Source of the DNA: Dactylorhiza incarnata
Taxonomy: Eukaryota; Streptophyta; Magnoliopsida; Asparagales; Orchidaceae
DNA: 64,000 nt
Reading direction: 5' to 3'
Assembly: GCA_033032865.1 (NCBI GenBank)
Contig: JAWHQI010000004.1
Span: 19,574,001 to 19,638,000, forward strand
The translations under genes were made by a program, and so were the position numbers. Positions 32,489 to 41,709 of this stretch are shown one piece after another (the first letter of the stretch is position 1; the number at the start of each line of letters is the position of its first letter). A model generated the notes under the pieces. The model had not been told where the DNA came from and ran no database searches. It saw only the letters and a program-made list of their open reading frames with translations.

Positions 32489-32626
32489 CTTGATCGAATG
32501 CGCTTGGAAGTAAGGTCGGAGCTTCTAGGCCACACCACCAAGGTGAAGGCCAACGTTTCTAAGATGGGGTATCGGAGCTCTTCCTTCCTCGGTACTCGGC
32601 TGACATAATAGATTAGAAGCTGCCTT

Positions 32627-32916
32627 CTACCTTCTTCCTAGACCAGCACCAAACTGACTGCCTCGGATCCTACCCCCAAGTATAAGGATAGATCTTCCCC
32701 CTGCCTTGGACCTTGGAGCAGAGGAGCCTGAGTGAGTTGTCCATTCAAGGCTTGGAAGGCTTCCTCGCACTCTGAGGTCCACTCGAATTTTTGGTTCCCT
32801 CTCAGCACCTTGAAGAAGGGTGCACATTTCTCTCCCTCCTTAGAGAGGAACCTACTAAGCCCAACCAACTTTCCCGTGAGGCGCTGAACCTCCTTCGCAT
32901 TTCTAGGCGACCCCAA
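32627..32916 (-). pseudogene. Tat-like RT connection / RNase H start
   Basis: The minus strand reads SPRNAKEVQRLTGKLVGLSR, KCAPFFKVLRGNQKFEWTSE and CEEAFQALNGQL, the RT-to-RNase H connection of gypsy pol (usually IQSPKTVKEVQRLTGRIAAL). The RNase H body continues in another frame to about 32490, with a stop near 32524. Confidence 0.8.
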
Positions 32917-32944
32917 ATCTATGAGGTCCTTAACTTTGTCTGGA

Positions 32945-33277
32945 TTAGGCCACCCCTGCTGGGGTGAGTAAGTGACCTAGGAACTTTCTCCGGCTAGCCC
33001 CGAAGACGCACTTCAGGGGGTTGAGCTTCATTTTTGATTTTCTCAATGTCCCGAAGGTTTCTCTATGGTCATCGAGGTGGGACTCCAGGCCTCTACTTTT
33101 TACCATGAGGTCATCCACATAGACCTCCAGGTTTCTACCCTTTTGCTCGCGAAAGACCCGATCCATCATCCGTTGGCAGGTGGATCCTACGTTTTTAAGC
33201 CCAAAGGGCATCCTTTTATAACAATAGCATCCATCCCCCGTGATGAAAGAGACATCTTTGATGTCGGGAGGGTGCAT
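32945..33277 (-). pseudogene. Tat-like reverse transcriptase palm/thumb
   Basis: The frame reads DVSFITGDGCYCYKRMPFGL, KNVGSTCQRMMDRVF and LEVYVDDLMVKSR, including the catalytic YVDD, then KLNPLKCVFGASRRKFLGH. It is intact for this stretch. A stop lies between it and the preceding part of RT near 33300. Confidence 0.85.
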
Positions 33278-33427
33278 GCGGACTTGATGGTAACCTAAAA
33301 AGCATCTAAAAAAGACATTACAGAAAAACCGACGGCTGAGTCAACCAGCGCGTCGATTCGGGGCAATGGGTAGCAATCCTTGGGGCACGATTTATTAAGT
33401 AAGGAAAAATCCACGCACATTCGCCAC

Positions 33428-33955
33428 TTACCTCCCCCTTTTTTCACCATAACCACATTGGAGGCTCAGCCTGGGTACTATCTTCGATACAAACCCTGCT
33501 TGGAGGAGCTTGCTCACCTCCTCTCGGATGGGCACTGCCTTCTTGTTGGCAATGTCTCTCTTCTTTTGACGGATGGGGCGAGTACCGGGTTCAAGGTTGA
33601 GGCGGTGGCAAGCCACATCCACGTCAATCCCGGGCATCTCCGTGACACTCCATGTGAAGACGTCCACATTCTCCTGGACGCAGGCCAGGAGTTGCCTCTG
33701 CTCCTCCAGGCTGAGCTCGCCGCTGACCTTGACCTTTTCTACCACCCCTGCCCGGGTGGTGACTTCAAGCTCCACGACCTCATCTACGCCCTCCATCCTG
33801 GACTGCTCCCCCCAAATACTCTCCTTTTCCTCGCCGCCAGCTGGCGCTTCGACCTCCTCCTCTCTTCTCTCCACCCGGACCTCCATCATCTCTTTCGCCC
33901 CTTCTTTCCGGGCCTCCCATTCCTCCTCTCTCTCCTCCTCTAGCACCATCAGCAC
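33428..33955 (-). pseudogene. Tat-like protease/RT junction and RT N-terminus
   Basis: An acidic/basic repeat-like stretch (EEREEEWEARKEGAKEMM) is followed by SLEEQRQLLACVQENVDVF, TWSVTEMPGIDVDVACHRLN, PGTRPIRQKKRDIANKK and REEVSKLLQAGF, the standard start of a plant gypsy RT. The frame is lost near 33470. Confidence 0.85.
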
Positions 33956-34229
33956 TTCCGCCCCTCCTTCCTGGGCCTCTCCTTCCTCTTCTCTCCTTTA
34001 CCCTTCTACTGCCTCCTCGAGCCTTGCCGGTTCCTCCATCTTCTGATCCCATTCCTTCGCCTCGGCCATCCAGGAGATGGTGTTCATGGCAGTCACATAG
34101 CATTGTCGGGGCACCTTCGGATCTCCCATTATCTGAACATGGACTCCTCCATCCTTGAAATTAAGGCACTGGTGAAAAGTGGAGGGGACACAGCGGAACA
34201 CGCTGATGTGCGGCCGTCTGAAGATGGTG

Positions 34230-34580
34230 CTATAGCTGTTGGGGGCATCCGCTATTACAAAATGGCAATTCCTGGACTGCCCCCAGGACTATATGGAGCC
34301 CCACTCCCCCTTCTACCTCCTTCCTCTCCCCGGAGAATCCAAACAAAGGGCCATCCAAGGCCAACACCCTCCGGGTCTCCACCCTCATCTCATCAAACGC
34401 CTTCTTGAAAATGATGTTGACTAAGCTACCGTTATCCACAAGGATTCGGGAGACGGTGAAGTTCTCAATTACTGTTTGAATGTCCAGCACGTCGCAGAAC
34501 GGGTCTTCATACCCCGACATGTCCTTCTGAGTGAACAAGATCTTCTCTGCTGGGGGCGGGGCTAGGTATGTCAAAGCCAC
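34230..34580 (-). pseudogene. Tat-like aspartic protease region
   Basis: SRILVDNGSLVNIIFKKAF corresponds to the plant gypsy protease active site (usually RVLVDGGSSADILF), with Asp-Asn-Gly-Ser in place of Asp-(T/G/S)-Gly-Ser. DPFCDVLDIQTVI upstream and FSGERKEVEGGVGL downstream fit the family. The frame ends at 34230, with no continuous link to RT. Confidence 0.75.
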
Positions 34581-34723
34581 GCTACGACGGTAGATGGTAT
34601 GGAGGCTGGCCTTCCGGGTCGCCTCAATCCCTATCCCCCATGGATCACCCTGATCCCTCCTCGGGTCCCTATGTCAACCCGGTCTTCACACCTCTCGTCC
34701 TCCTCATCCTGAGGCAGGACGTC

Positions 34724-34951
34724 TTATATCCTCACCGTTCGCTGCTCCCGTGGCGCCGGCGCTCTGGCTCTCTTCGTCTCCGGGAACTCAGAGCTGGTGG
34801 CCATTGCGTGACCTTCCTCGTCGTGGAAGTCACAATAGGGCATCGCCTCCTCTCTTCTTTCCGCCTCTACTCCTCTATTCCTCCTCCGAGGGCCGGCTCC
34901 TCCGGCTCCCGCTCCTCTACCTCTTCCTGGTCTCCCTCGACCGACCATCAT
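34724..34951 (-). pseudogene. Tat-like gag C-terminus, Arg/Gly-rich with degenerate zinc-like motif
   Basis: GRGRPGRGRGAGAGGAGPRR is followed by MPYCDFHDEEGHAMATSSEF. This matches the motif at 16325-16382 of the gag-only element (YCDFHDEEGHATSACPEF), but the last Cys is lost here. It overlaps the end of the main gag ORF in another frame, so a frameshift separates the two. Confidence 0.75.
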
Positions 34952-36153
34952 CTCCTACTGACGCGGGAGGGGATGAGGTTGCCTCGGGCCCTGCCTCTAT
35001 CCCAGCTAATGGGGTCTTCCTTGGCCTCCACGGAAGTTGCCCCCTCCCTGGTGGAAATCCCTTCCGGGCCTTCTCTCCCTCCTTCTTGTTGTCTCCACCC
35101 CAACTCCGGGGCCCTCACCTCTTCCCTTCTTCTTGAATCCAACCGCCTATCTTCCGGCTCGCTCAGTCGTGCCAATCTCTTTGTAAACTTGGTGTTCACT
35201 GCCTCCCCCTCTATCTCCTCCGCAGCTCTCTCCATCAGCTCCTCGAAAGATAGAGTATCTCTCCTCTTGAGGTCCATCTTAAACAATCCCTCCCGCAACC
35301 CTACTATGAAGGCGAGCTGAAGGGTGAACCCCGGCACCTCCTGGATGAGGAGGACCTCCTCCTGGAACCGATCCACATAGTAGGCTAGTGATTCCCCGGA
35401 CCTCTGCTTGATGTTGAAGAGCGCCTCCGGATCTTTCTTCCTCTTCTTCGAGGTTGAGAAGCACAACAGGAATCCGTGACGCAAATCCTCGAAGGCATAA
35501 ATCGACCCCGAGGGCAACTGCTGGAACCAGTCCCTCGCCATCTCCTTCAGAGTGGTGGCAAATAACCGACACTTGAAGGCATCCGACATCGGTCTGATGG
35601 AGACCATGTCCTCGAACCAATGTAGGTGCAAGACGGGGTCATCCTTGCCGGTATACATCGTCATGACCATCTCTCTGAAACCTACGGGGAGTGGTGCCAA
35701 AAGCACCAACTTGCAGAACGGGCTTCCTCCCTTATGCCCCCTAATCTGCTCCACTCGCCTCGTGGGCTCGCCGGGCGACTCGGCTCCTGTCGCCCTCGTG
35801 CCCGCCGATGGGCCAATAGCTGGGATCCCACCTGCACTCGCCGAGGGTCCACTTGCCGGAGCCCCGCTCGCGCTCGCCGGGCTGGGGAAAAGCTCCCGAC
35901 CCGCGAGATCTCGCCCTGGCACCTGGGGCGCCGCCTCCTTTCCAGCCCTCCGATCCGGAGTGGGCTCGCCAACTTCAGCCAGAGGGGCCACCTGGGGTGC
36001 AGGGGTTGCAAGTGCACCCAGTTCCGTGATGCTTCCGCCCTGGAAGGCCCCGAGAAGGTCCCTCTTGAGCTCCGCCAGCATGTCCACAGTCGTCGGTGCG
36101 CCGGGTGGTGGCGAGCCGCTATAGCCTGCCTCTTGCTCCTCGCCTCTTGTCAT
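34948..36153 (-). CDS. Tat-like gag polyprotein, 401 residues
   Basis: Open frame of 401 residues starting 57 bp after the 5' LTR. The first 150 residues are Pro/Ala/Ser-rich and disordered. The Retrotrans_gag-type domain lies at about 165-300 (GFREMVMTMYTGKDDPVLHL, RLFATTLKEMARDWFQQL, ESLAYYVDRFQEEVLLIQEV, AFIVGLREGLFKM). A charged C-terminal part follows (EELMERAAEEIEGEAVNTKF, many Arg). The zinc-like motif lies in the next frame. The sequence is nearly the same as the degenerate gag at 15600-16432. The frame is open, but downstream pol is broken, so the gag could at most act in trans. Confidence 0.75.
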   Translation of the reverse strand: MTRGEEQEAGYSGSPPPGAPTTVDMLAELKRDLLGAFQGGSITELGALATPAPQVAPLAEVGEPTPDRRAGKEAAPQVPGRDLAGRELFPSPASASGAPASGPSASAGGIPAIGPSAGTRATGAESPGEPTRRVEQIRGHKGGSPFCKLVLLAPLPVGFREMVMTMYTGKDDPVLHLHWFEDMVSIRPMSDAFKCRLFATTLKEMARDWFQQLPSGSIYAFEDLRHGFLLCFSTSKKRKKDPEALFNIKQRSGESLAYYVDRFQEEVLLIQEVPGFTLQLAFIVGLREGLFKMDLKRRDTLSFEELMERAAEEIEGEAVNTKFTKRLARLSEPEDRRLDSRRREEVRAPELGWRQQEGGREGPEGISTREGATSVEAKEDPISWDRGRARGNLIPSRVSRR

Positions 36154-36193
36154 GCTTCTTCCTTGGAGTTTACCTGGACTAGCTGCACTCCAC

Positions 36194-36206
36194 GCTCACC
36201 GCACCA
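36194..36206 (-). other. Primer binding site TGGTGCGGTGAGC
   Basis: On the minus strand, four bases after the 5' LTR end (TTTCAACA). It is identical to the site at 15111-15123. Confidence 0.85.
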
Positions 36207-36209
36207 AAA

Positions 36210-36910
36210 TGTTGAAACCGATTTCTCGGTCTCTTGTGGAGCTCAGTCCCTCACCGAGTTGAGGGGTAGCTAGCACTTACTGGCTCCCCGGAAGGAACGG
36301 ACCGGAGACTCAAAACTAGACACAGACCCTTGGTCGCAGCGAGGAGGTCCCACCGCACACCCGGGAGATCTTTGAGCGCTTCCCCTCCCAAACCAAAGCT
36401 GAGACTGGGCACCTTGGAGTGCCTGAGAGCTAAACCAAGAAACCTAGGGAGGAAGAAGCTCAGAATACTGAGATTGGAATCCTCTCCAAAGGTGCCCTTC
36501 AAGGTCTATTTATAGTTTTTTACTCACGGTCTGCTAATAGTGAGATTCCGCATTACATTTTTACTATACGCAGTCCAAAATGGTCTGCCAACAGCCAAAC
36601 TCCGCTGTTCTAAGGGGCTATTGACAGCCCACGAAGGGTACCCAGGTAAAGACACCCCTGGACCCTTTCTATGCTTGCCACCGATCAGGGCCCCCCTAGC
36701 TTGGCTCGCTCGCTCACCTGCGAGCGGCCCCGGCGACGTCGGCTCGCCCTCCTTCCCGCGGGAGTCCCGCTTGGATCCGACTCGCCCAGCTCGCCTGCCT
36801 TCCTGCGAGCAGCCGCGAGGTTCCAACTCGCCCAGCTCGCCTAGCCTATTCCTCTTGATCCTGGTCTACTTGGCCTCTGCTCACCTCCTGGCGAATACTG
36901 GGGTTGTACA
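36210..36910 (-). repeat. 5' LTR of the Tat-like element
   Basis: 701 bp, alignable end to end with 24340-25036. Minus-strand TATA (CTATAAATAG) near 36514-36505. The upstream CTCGCC/GCTCGCC array is at about 36700-36850. Confidence 0.9.
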
Positions 36911-36915
36911 CCTAT

Positions 36916-37500
36916 GACCTTACCCAAAGTCCATTGAGCCATGTTGAGGCCCCAATTGGGCTAATTGACCCATATGGTGTGAATTTGACCAAAATTGGCC
37001 AAAGTTTGACTTTGGTCAAATTAGATGAATTGGTTGACCAATTGATGGGGATTTTGGGTCCACTGGGTCCCTAATGGGGTTAAAAGGTTAGGGGTGAGGT
37101 CAATTTGACCAATTGAAGAACAATTGAACCTTGATTGGGTTGATTTGGCCTATGTTGACCAAGACTTGACTTTGGTGAATTCCTTGAAATTTGGTGGAAC
37201 CAATTAATGACTATTGACTAAATGGCCTCCCTTAGTGATTAGAAGGACATAGGTGAGGTCCATTTGAGGTATTGAAGGTTAATTGAACCTAATTGTGTTG
37301 AATTTGTCTATGTTGACCAAAGTTTGACTCTAGCCAGTTTGGCCTGTTTAGTTGACCAATTGATGGGGCTTTTGGTCAATTGAGTCTTCTATAGGGTTAT
37401 GGGCATAGTGGTGGGGTCAATTTACGCTTAGGGATTAAATTTGGGTTGTTTTGACCTAAGTTGACGTGTATACCCTAGTGGACCCTTTGTGAGTTCACCC
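36916..37500. repeat. TTGAC-rich degenerate repeats, about 160 bp period
   Basis: About three copies of a unit containing GTTGACCAA...TTTGACTTTGGTCAA and GACCAATTGATGGGG...GGTGAGGTCAATTTG, near 36990, 37153 and 37312. TTGAC or its complement GTCAA occurs over twenty times. Non-coding. It continues the pieces at 22593-22979 and 24270-24339. Confidence 0.7.
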
Positions 37501-37533
37501 TAACTCAATTAGTCCTAAGGTCACCTCTTAGCC

Positions 37534-39190
37534 TTAACTCACCCTTATCACCACTTGCCTTACCCTAACAAATATTAAGGGGACTAATAGGATCAGGGAT
37601 GTTACCTGCAGTCCCTCTAAGTCTTCATCCCCGAAGTTTATAGTGGCGTTCTTCCGTGCCTTCATCTCTTCCAAGCCATTCTTGAGTTGGGCAATAGAGT
37701 AAACTTGAGCAAGGAGAAAGGGGGACCCAACTATGGACTCGACTTTCCCGATCAGTTGTCTGTCCACATGAGCTCCCTAGAGCGCGGAAGGTTGATCTTG
37801 TATGGGTTGGGGCAGTGCTGATCGGTTCGGAACATGTTTTTGTAGGAACATAGTCCTTAAGTGCAGTACTGCGTATGGTCACACTCAATCTATTCCATCA
37901 GCTTGGTGCAGTCCTCTTTGTTGTGTCTATGCCCGCGATGATAATTGCAGTACTGCATATGGTCACCTCAGTTTAGGAGCAGTGGCTTGGGTAGAAGAAA
38001 TGCATCATTGTCACGGATTGTCAAGAGCATGTTTGTTCGTGTCATATTCAGGGGAGTTTAATCCTGTTGTTGGCAAGGTCCATGATATCTGGGGAGGTCA
38101 TCTTGTCGCCCATTGTTCCTCTTAGGTGTCGGTGGTGGCGGCGGTTCCTGCCCTCTCATTCTCTTCGAGCTCCCCTTGAATTGCTGGTGGTGTGCCTCGA
38201 TTGACTCGTCATTTGTGATCTGGGCCTCTACACGGTAAATGAGCTAAGGATACCTGGACATAGTCTCTCACATCAGCGTGGAGTAAAAGTCATTGGGGCG
38301 GAGTCCTCCGAGAAAAACTCCTCTTAAAAGCTCGAGATAGACCCCCAGAATTTGTCGCGCCTCTGTAGTGAAGTGCCAGAAGAAATCCTTAAGTGTCTCC
38401 CTTCTAGCAGATCCTGGAGAGGTGAGATGGGTCCCCGGTGATTTGGAGGGTAGCTATGAACTGATCTGTGAATTACGGAGTCAACTCCGCGAAATTATCG
38501 ATGGATCCTTCTCCCGGGGAATGGAAACACATGTGATCCTTCCCTTTAGAGTTGAAGGGAACACCTAGCACAACAGGTGGTCAGGGGCATTGTAGATTCT
38601 CATTATGGTGGTGAAGTGGTTGACATGCTCAAGAGGATCGTTGGTCCCGTCAAACATATTGATGTTCGGGAGTTTGAAAACATGCGGGATCGGATGCGCT
38701 AGGACTTTAGGATGTTAGTGGGGAGTCGCGGTGGAGAGAGTGGAGGCTAAGAGTACCCTGTCACCCATCTTGTGCGTACTCTTCTGCGATCTTGTTGCAT
38801 ATCTCTTCGTGAGTGAGCCTCCGAGAAATGTTCTCGACGCCTGCCACTCCTGGTCGGGGATGATGATGGTTGCCCTCAGGATCCCTGGCTGGCAGAACTG
38901 GGTGCATTGAGCTGGCTTCGTCGGAGAACTCCTCCTTAGTAGTGTTGTTCTTGTGAGCGGCGTGCTCAGATGGGACACAATTTGGAGTTGGCGGAGGTTG
39001 GTTGACCGTCGTGGGGGATGGTTTGGGAGCTTAAGTAGCTCCTATGTTCCTCAGGAGAGTGTGAGCATCTCGTCGTGATTCTCCTCCATTTGGCGCATGC
39101 TCCCTTCTAGTGTAGCTACGGGTGCTGTCAAGACCTCTTCCGTGAGTGTCATAGAGCGAGTACTGTCTTTAGGTAATCTGCAGAGAGTTT
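37534..39190 (-). pseudogene. Gypsy-G gag (minus copy), degenerate
   Basis: Minus-strand peptides in changing frames: GSMRQMEENHDEMLTLLRN (about 39110), HLTHEEICNKI-like, then FFWHFTTEARQILGVYLELL and LRPNDFYSTLM near 38360-38260 (Retrotrans_gag type). Next is YCNYHRGHRHNKEDCTKL near 37955-37900 (Cys-x2-His-x5-His-x4-Cys, one residue off the usual YCxYHxxxGHxTEDC), and LIGKVESIVGSPFLLAQVYS near 37760. Many stops. No pol follows to the left; the element is truncated near 37530. Confidence 0.65.
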
Positions 39191-39202
39191 GGGAATAACT
39201 TT

Positions 39203-39221
39203 CTTACAGACGAAGCCAAAC
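39203..39221 (-). other. Primer binding site of gypsy-G, minus copy (degenerate)
   Basis: On the minus strand it reads TTTGGCTTCGTCTGTAAGAA, against TTTGGCGCCTTCTTTGGGAA at 50142-50161 in the plus copy. Flanks on both sides also align. Confidence 0.65.
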
Positions 39222-40679
39222 TATTGCAGATCGCTCGACGCTCTTACAGTCCAGTTGAATTCAACTGTCTCAGCTCGAGAGCGAACTGAGTGCGCAAACA
39301 GTCACAGATAGAATTAACAGATGACAACAGAGCTTTTGACATGGAGAGGGAAAAAACACGGGTCCAGGTCAGTGCTGACCAAGTTTCAGTAATATTTGAA
39401 GTATTACAGGAAGTTGTTCTTAAGGGTGACAAACCACTGCTCGTTACAATCAGATATCAGAAAACACCCAAGTTGTCGGAGGCGGAGCACAGAGAAGCAT
39501 GTTTAGATGCAGCTGAGATGATGAATGCAGCCATGGGAGTTCGAAGCTTGGAGCTAAGTGAGATCTTCGAGATGCTTTCCAATGAGATCCTCGGAGGCGA
39601 AGGAGATCTTTTAGTCGCCTTCCGAGGAGATCCTAGGAGATGAAAGAGAACTTCGAGTCCTGAAAGAGATCTTCAAGTCCCGTAGGAGATCTTCAAGTCT
39701 TGAAGGAGATCTTCGAGGCGATCTTCGAACATCGAAGAACTCTGAAGGATATTTGAAGGAACTCTCTCTGCCGCTGGAGGTCAAGGGTCTTCAAATGAGG
39801 GCTCATGACCACTTTTATAGCCTTTAAGAGAGGTGTCTTGGTAATTGCCCTGCCAAAACAATCTGGTGGGCGAATAGAAACTCTTGATCGGGAGCACTTG
39901 GATTGCTGTTTTTGCGAATATGACCGGAGTTGTAAGCCGTGATGATGGCAACTACGGCGAGTGTCGCGGGATTGTACAACGATAGTTCAGACAAGGAAAA
40001 AATGAAGAAGGAGGCACGCGCGAGAGGACCACACGCGCTTATGCATGCGGGAAGGCCCCCTCGCGCCTGCGCACACGCACGAGAGGGATCCCGCACGCCG
40101 GCGTGCCCACAGGAGAGGTTCCCGTGTGCGAGCCGCGCAGGTGCGGACGTGCGGCGGCGGAAGCGTGGAGGGAGGGATCCCCGCACACGGGCTGCGCGGT
40201 TGAAGCTGGGCGGACATGCCGCGGTGGCCGGGTGCGCCGCTCACGGACTGCGCGGGTGCGGCTACGCAGCAGGCGAGGTGGGGATCTTGAGGCCGACACA
40301 TATGGGAGAAATCACCACACGCGGGCCACGCGGGTCATGTCGGTCGGCGGTGCCCACGCAGGGACGGCCGGGAGGCGGTTCGCGCGCGGACGGAGCTCGT
40401 GGGAAGGAGTCCCGCGCACGAGCCGCACGGGTGCAGCCGTGCAGGAGTGTCCGCGCGCGGGAGAGATTCCCGTGGGTGGGCCTGTGGGTTTGGCAGTGTG
40501 GCAGCGGTGGTGGTCGTACGGCCGCCACGCTGGTGGACATGCGGCCGACGTGCGAGGCAGGTGCGGTGGTGGACTTGTGGTCGGTGCGCGCGGGAGAGAT
40601 ATCCGCACGTAGGTGTGGCCTTGCTGCTTTGGTGGTGGGTGGTTTTCTCTCCTCCCACTAAGGGCACCTCCGTGATGGG
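39222..40679 (-). repeat. Gypsy-G LTR, minus copy, main part
   Basis: The LTR runs from the primer site rightward and is interrupted at 40679/40680 by the hAT-like element; it resumes at 46413. Minus-strand TATA (CTATAAAAG, about 39822-39814). Downstream of it lies a GAAGATCTCCTT-rich stretch (39600-39760) shared with the plus copy at 49630-49800. Upstream is a CpG-rich, hairpin-rich stretch (40010-40610) with repeated GAGAG(A/G)TTCCCGTG, GATCCC and GCGCGCGG words. ORFs in this stretch are compositional artefacts. Confidence 0.65.
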
Positions 40680-41401
40680 CAGTGGCGGAACTAGGATTTT
40701 GAAGTCGCACGGGCACAATATAAGTATTGTCGATCGGGGGGGTTCGGGGGGCAGGGCCCCTGAGCGGGGGTTCGGGGGCAGCGCCCTTGGAATTTTTTTT
40801 TGCAGGGATATTATGTGATATCAGTTTATAGAGAAATCTGATTACATACAGGATATCAGAAATCTAGGCATCCTTTATTTCTATACCCAAGACCCGTATT
40901 CCAAATCTGATAATTAATCTGATATCTCTGTGAGTTCTGAAGGGCTAGTTTCTTTCACCGTGAGTTCCCGGAAGTGATTAGATCTCACTTTTAGTTGTGT
41001 TCAAGTGTTTGTTTTGTTGAAAATGGATGAAACTCATTGCAGCTCAACAAACATTGAGATTAAAAGTTAACAAGGAATGAGTTTTTGTAAAAATAAATAT
41101 CACTGTAACTGACTTCAATTTTTTCTCAATTCCAGTGTTCAGAGGAATATGTTTGGGATAAAACTGTACCACAAATAATAGAGTAATATTAATTTTGTAG
41201 AAATTCTATTAATTAGCCCATGTTTAATCTGATTAAATAGTTTCGGATGCCTGTAAGAGACCACTTGAGACTTGACTACGGATGCCTAGAGGCTAGAGTT
41301 TATTCCAGAATCCAGAAATCAGAAATCTGACTATCTAGATTCATGGAGAAATCAGAAATGGAGTCATGGAGACTGGAGTGGTCATGGAGAAATCAGAAAT
41401 A

Positions 41402-41709
41402 TGTTGGTTTGCTTAACCCCTTTCTACTGTGATTTTCTTATGCAGGAAATAAAACAGAGGTGGAAGAAGTACACGACATAGCAGACAATAGAAGAGAGCA
41501 TTTTCTTTCATTCATCCATATATAACGCATACAACATCTCTGCCTTTTATAGGAGCCAGAGAGGAATACAAAACATCAGAGTACTAACTTCAGCATTTAG
41601 TGTTTGGAATACAGAACGGTAGGACAGTTACACATAATGCTATTATTTATTACAGTTGCACAGAATGTTCTTAATTATTAATGCAGGCCGGCTGGTTCAA
41701 TTTCCTACA
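41402..41709 (-). repeat. 3' LTR of the young copia element
   Basis: 308 bp, TG...CA on both strands. The gag-pol stop codon (41705-41707) lies inside its first five bases. Confidence 0.95.

Larger units (their letters stand above)
24340..36910 (-). mobile_element. 12.6-kb Tat-like gypsy element, TSD CCTAT
   Basis: The element is flanked by CCTAT at 24335-24339 and 36911-36915. Minus-strand order: 5' LTR (36910-36210), primer site, gag, zinc-like motif, protease, RT, RNase H, a second (archaeal-like) RNase H, integrase, a 95-bp tandem array, a region with plus-strand (antisense) gene-like units, and the 3' LTR (25036-24340). The extra RNase H between RT/RNase H and integrase is known from the Tat lineage. 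Frameshifts and a mutated integrase catalytic residue make this copy defective. Confidence 0.9.

Noticed and set aside
39939..40818. ORFs of 86-240 residues on both strands in CpG-rich sequence
   Set aside because: The region is the U3 of a gypsy LTR; the ORFs are compositional (few AT-rich stops), overlap on both strands and contain no domain.
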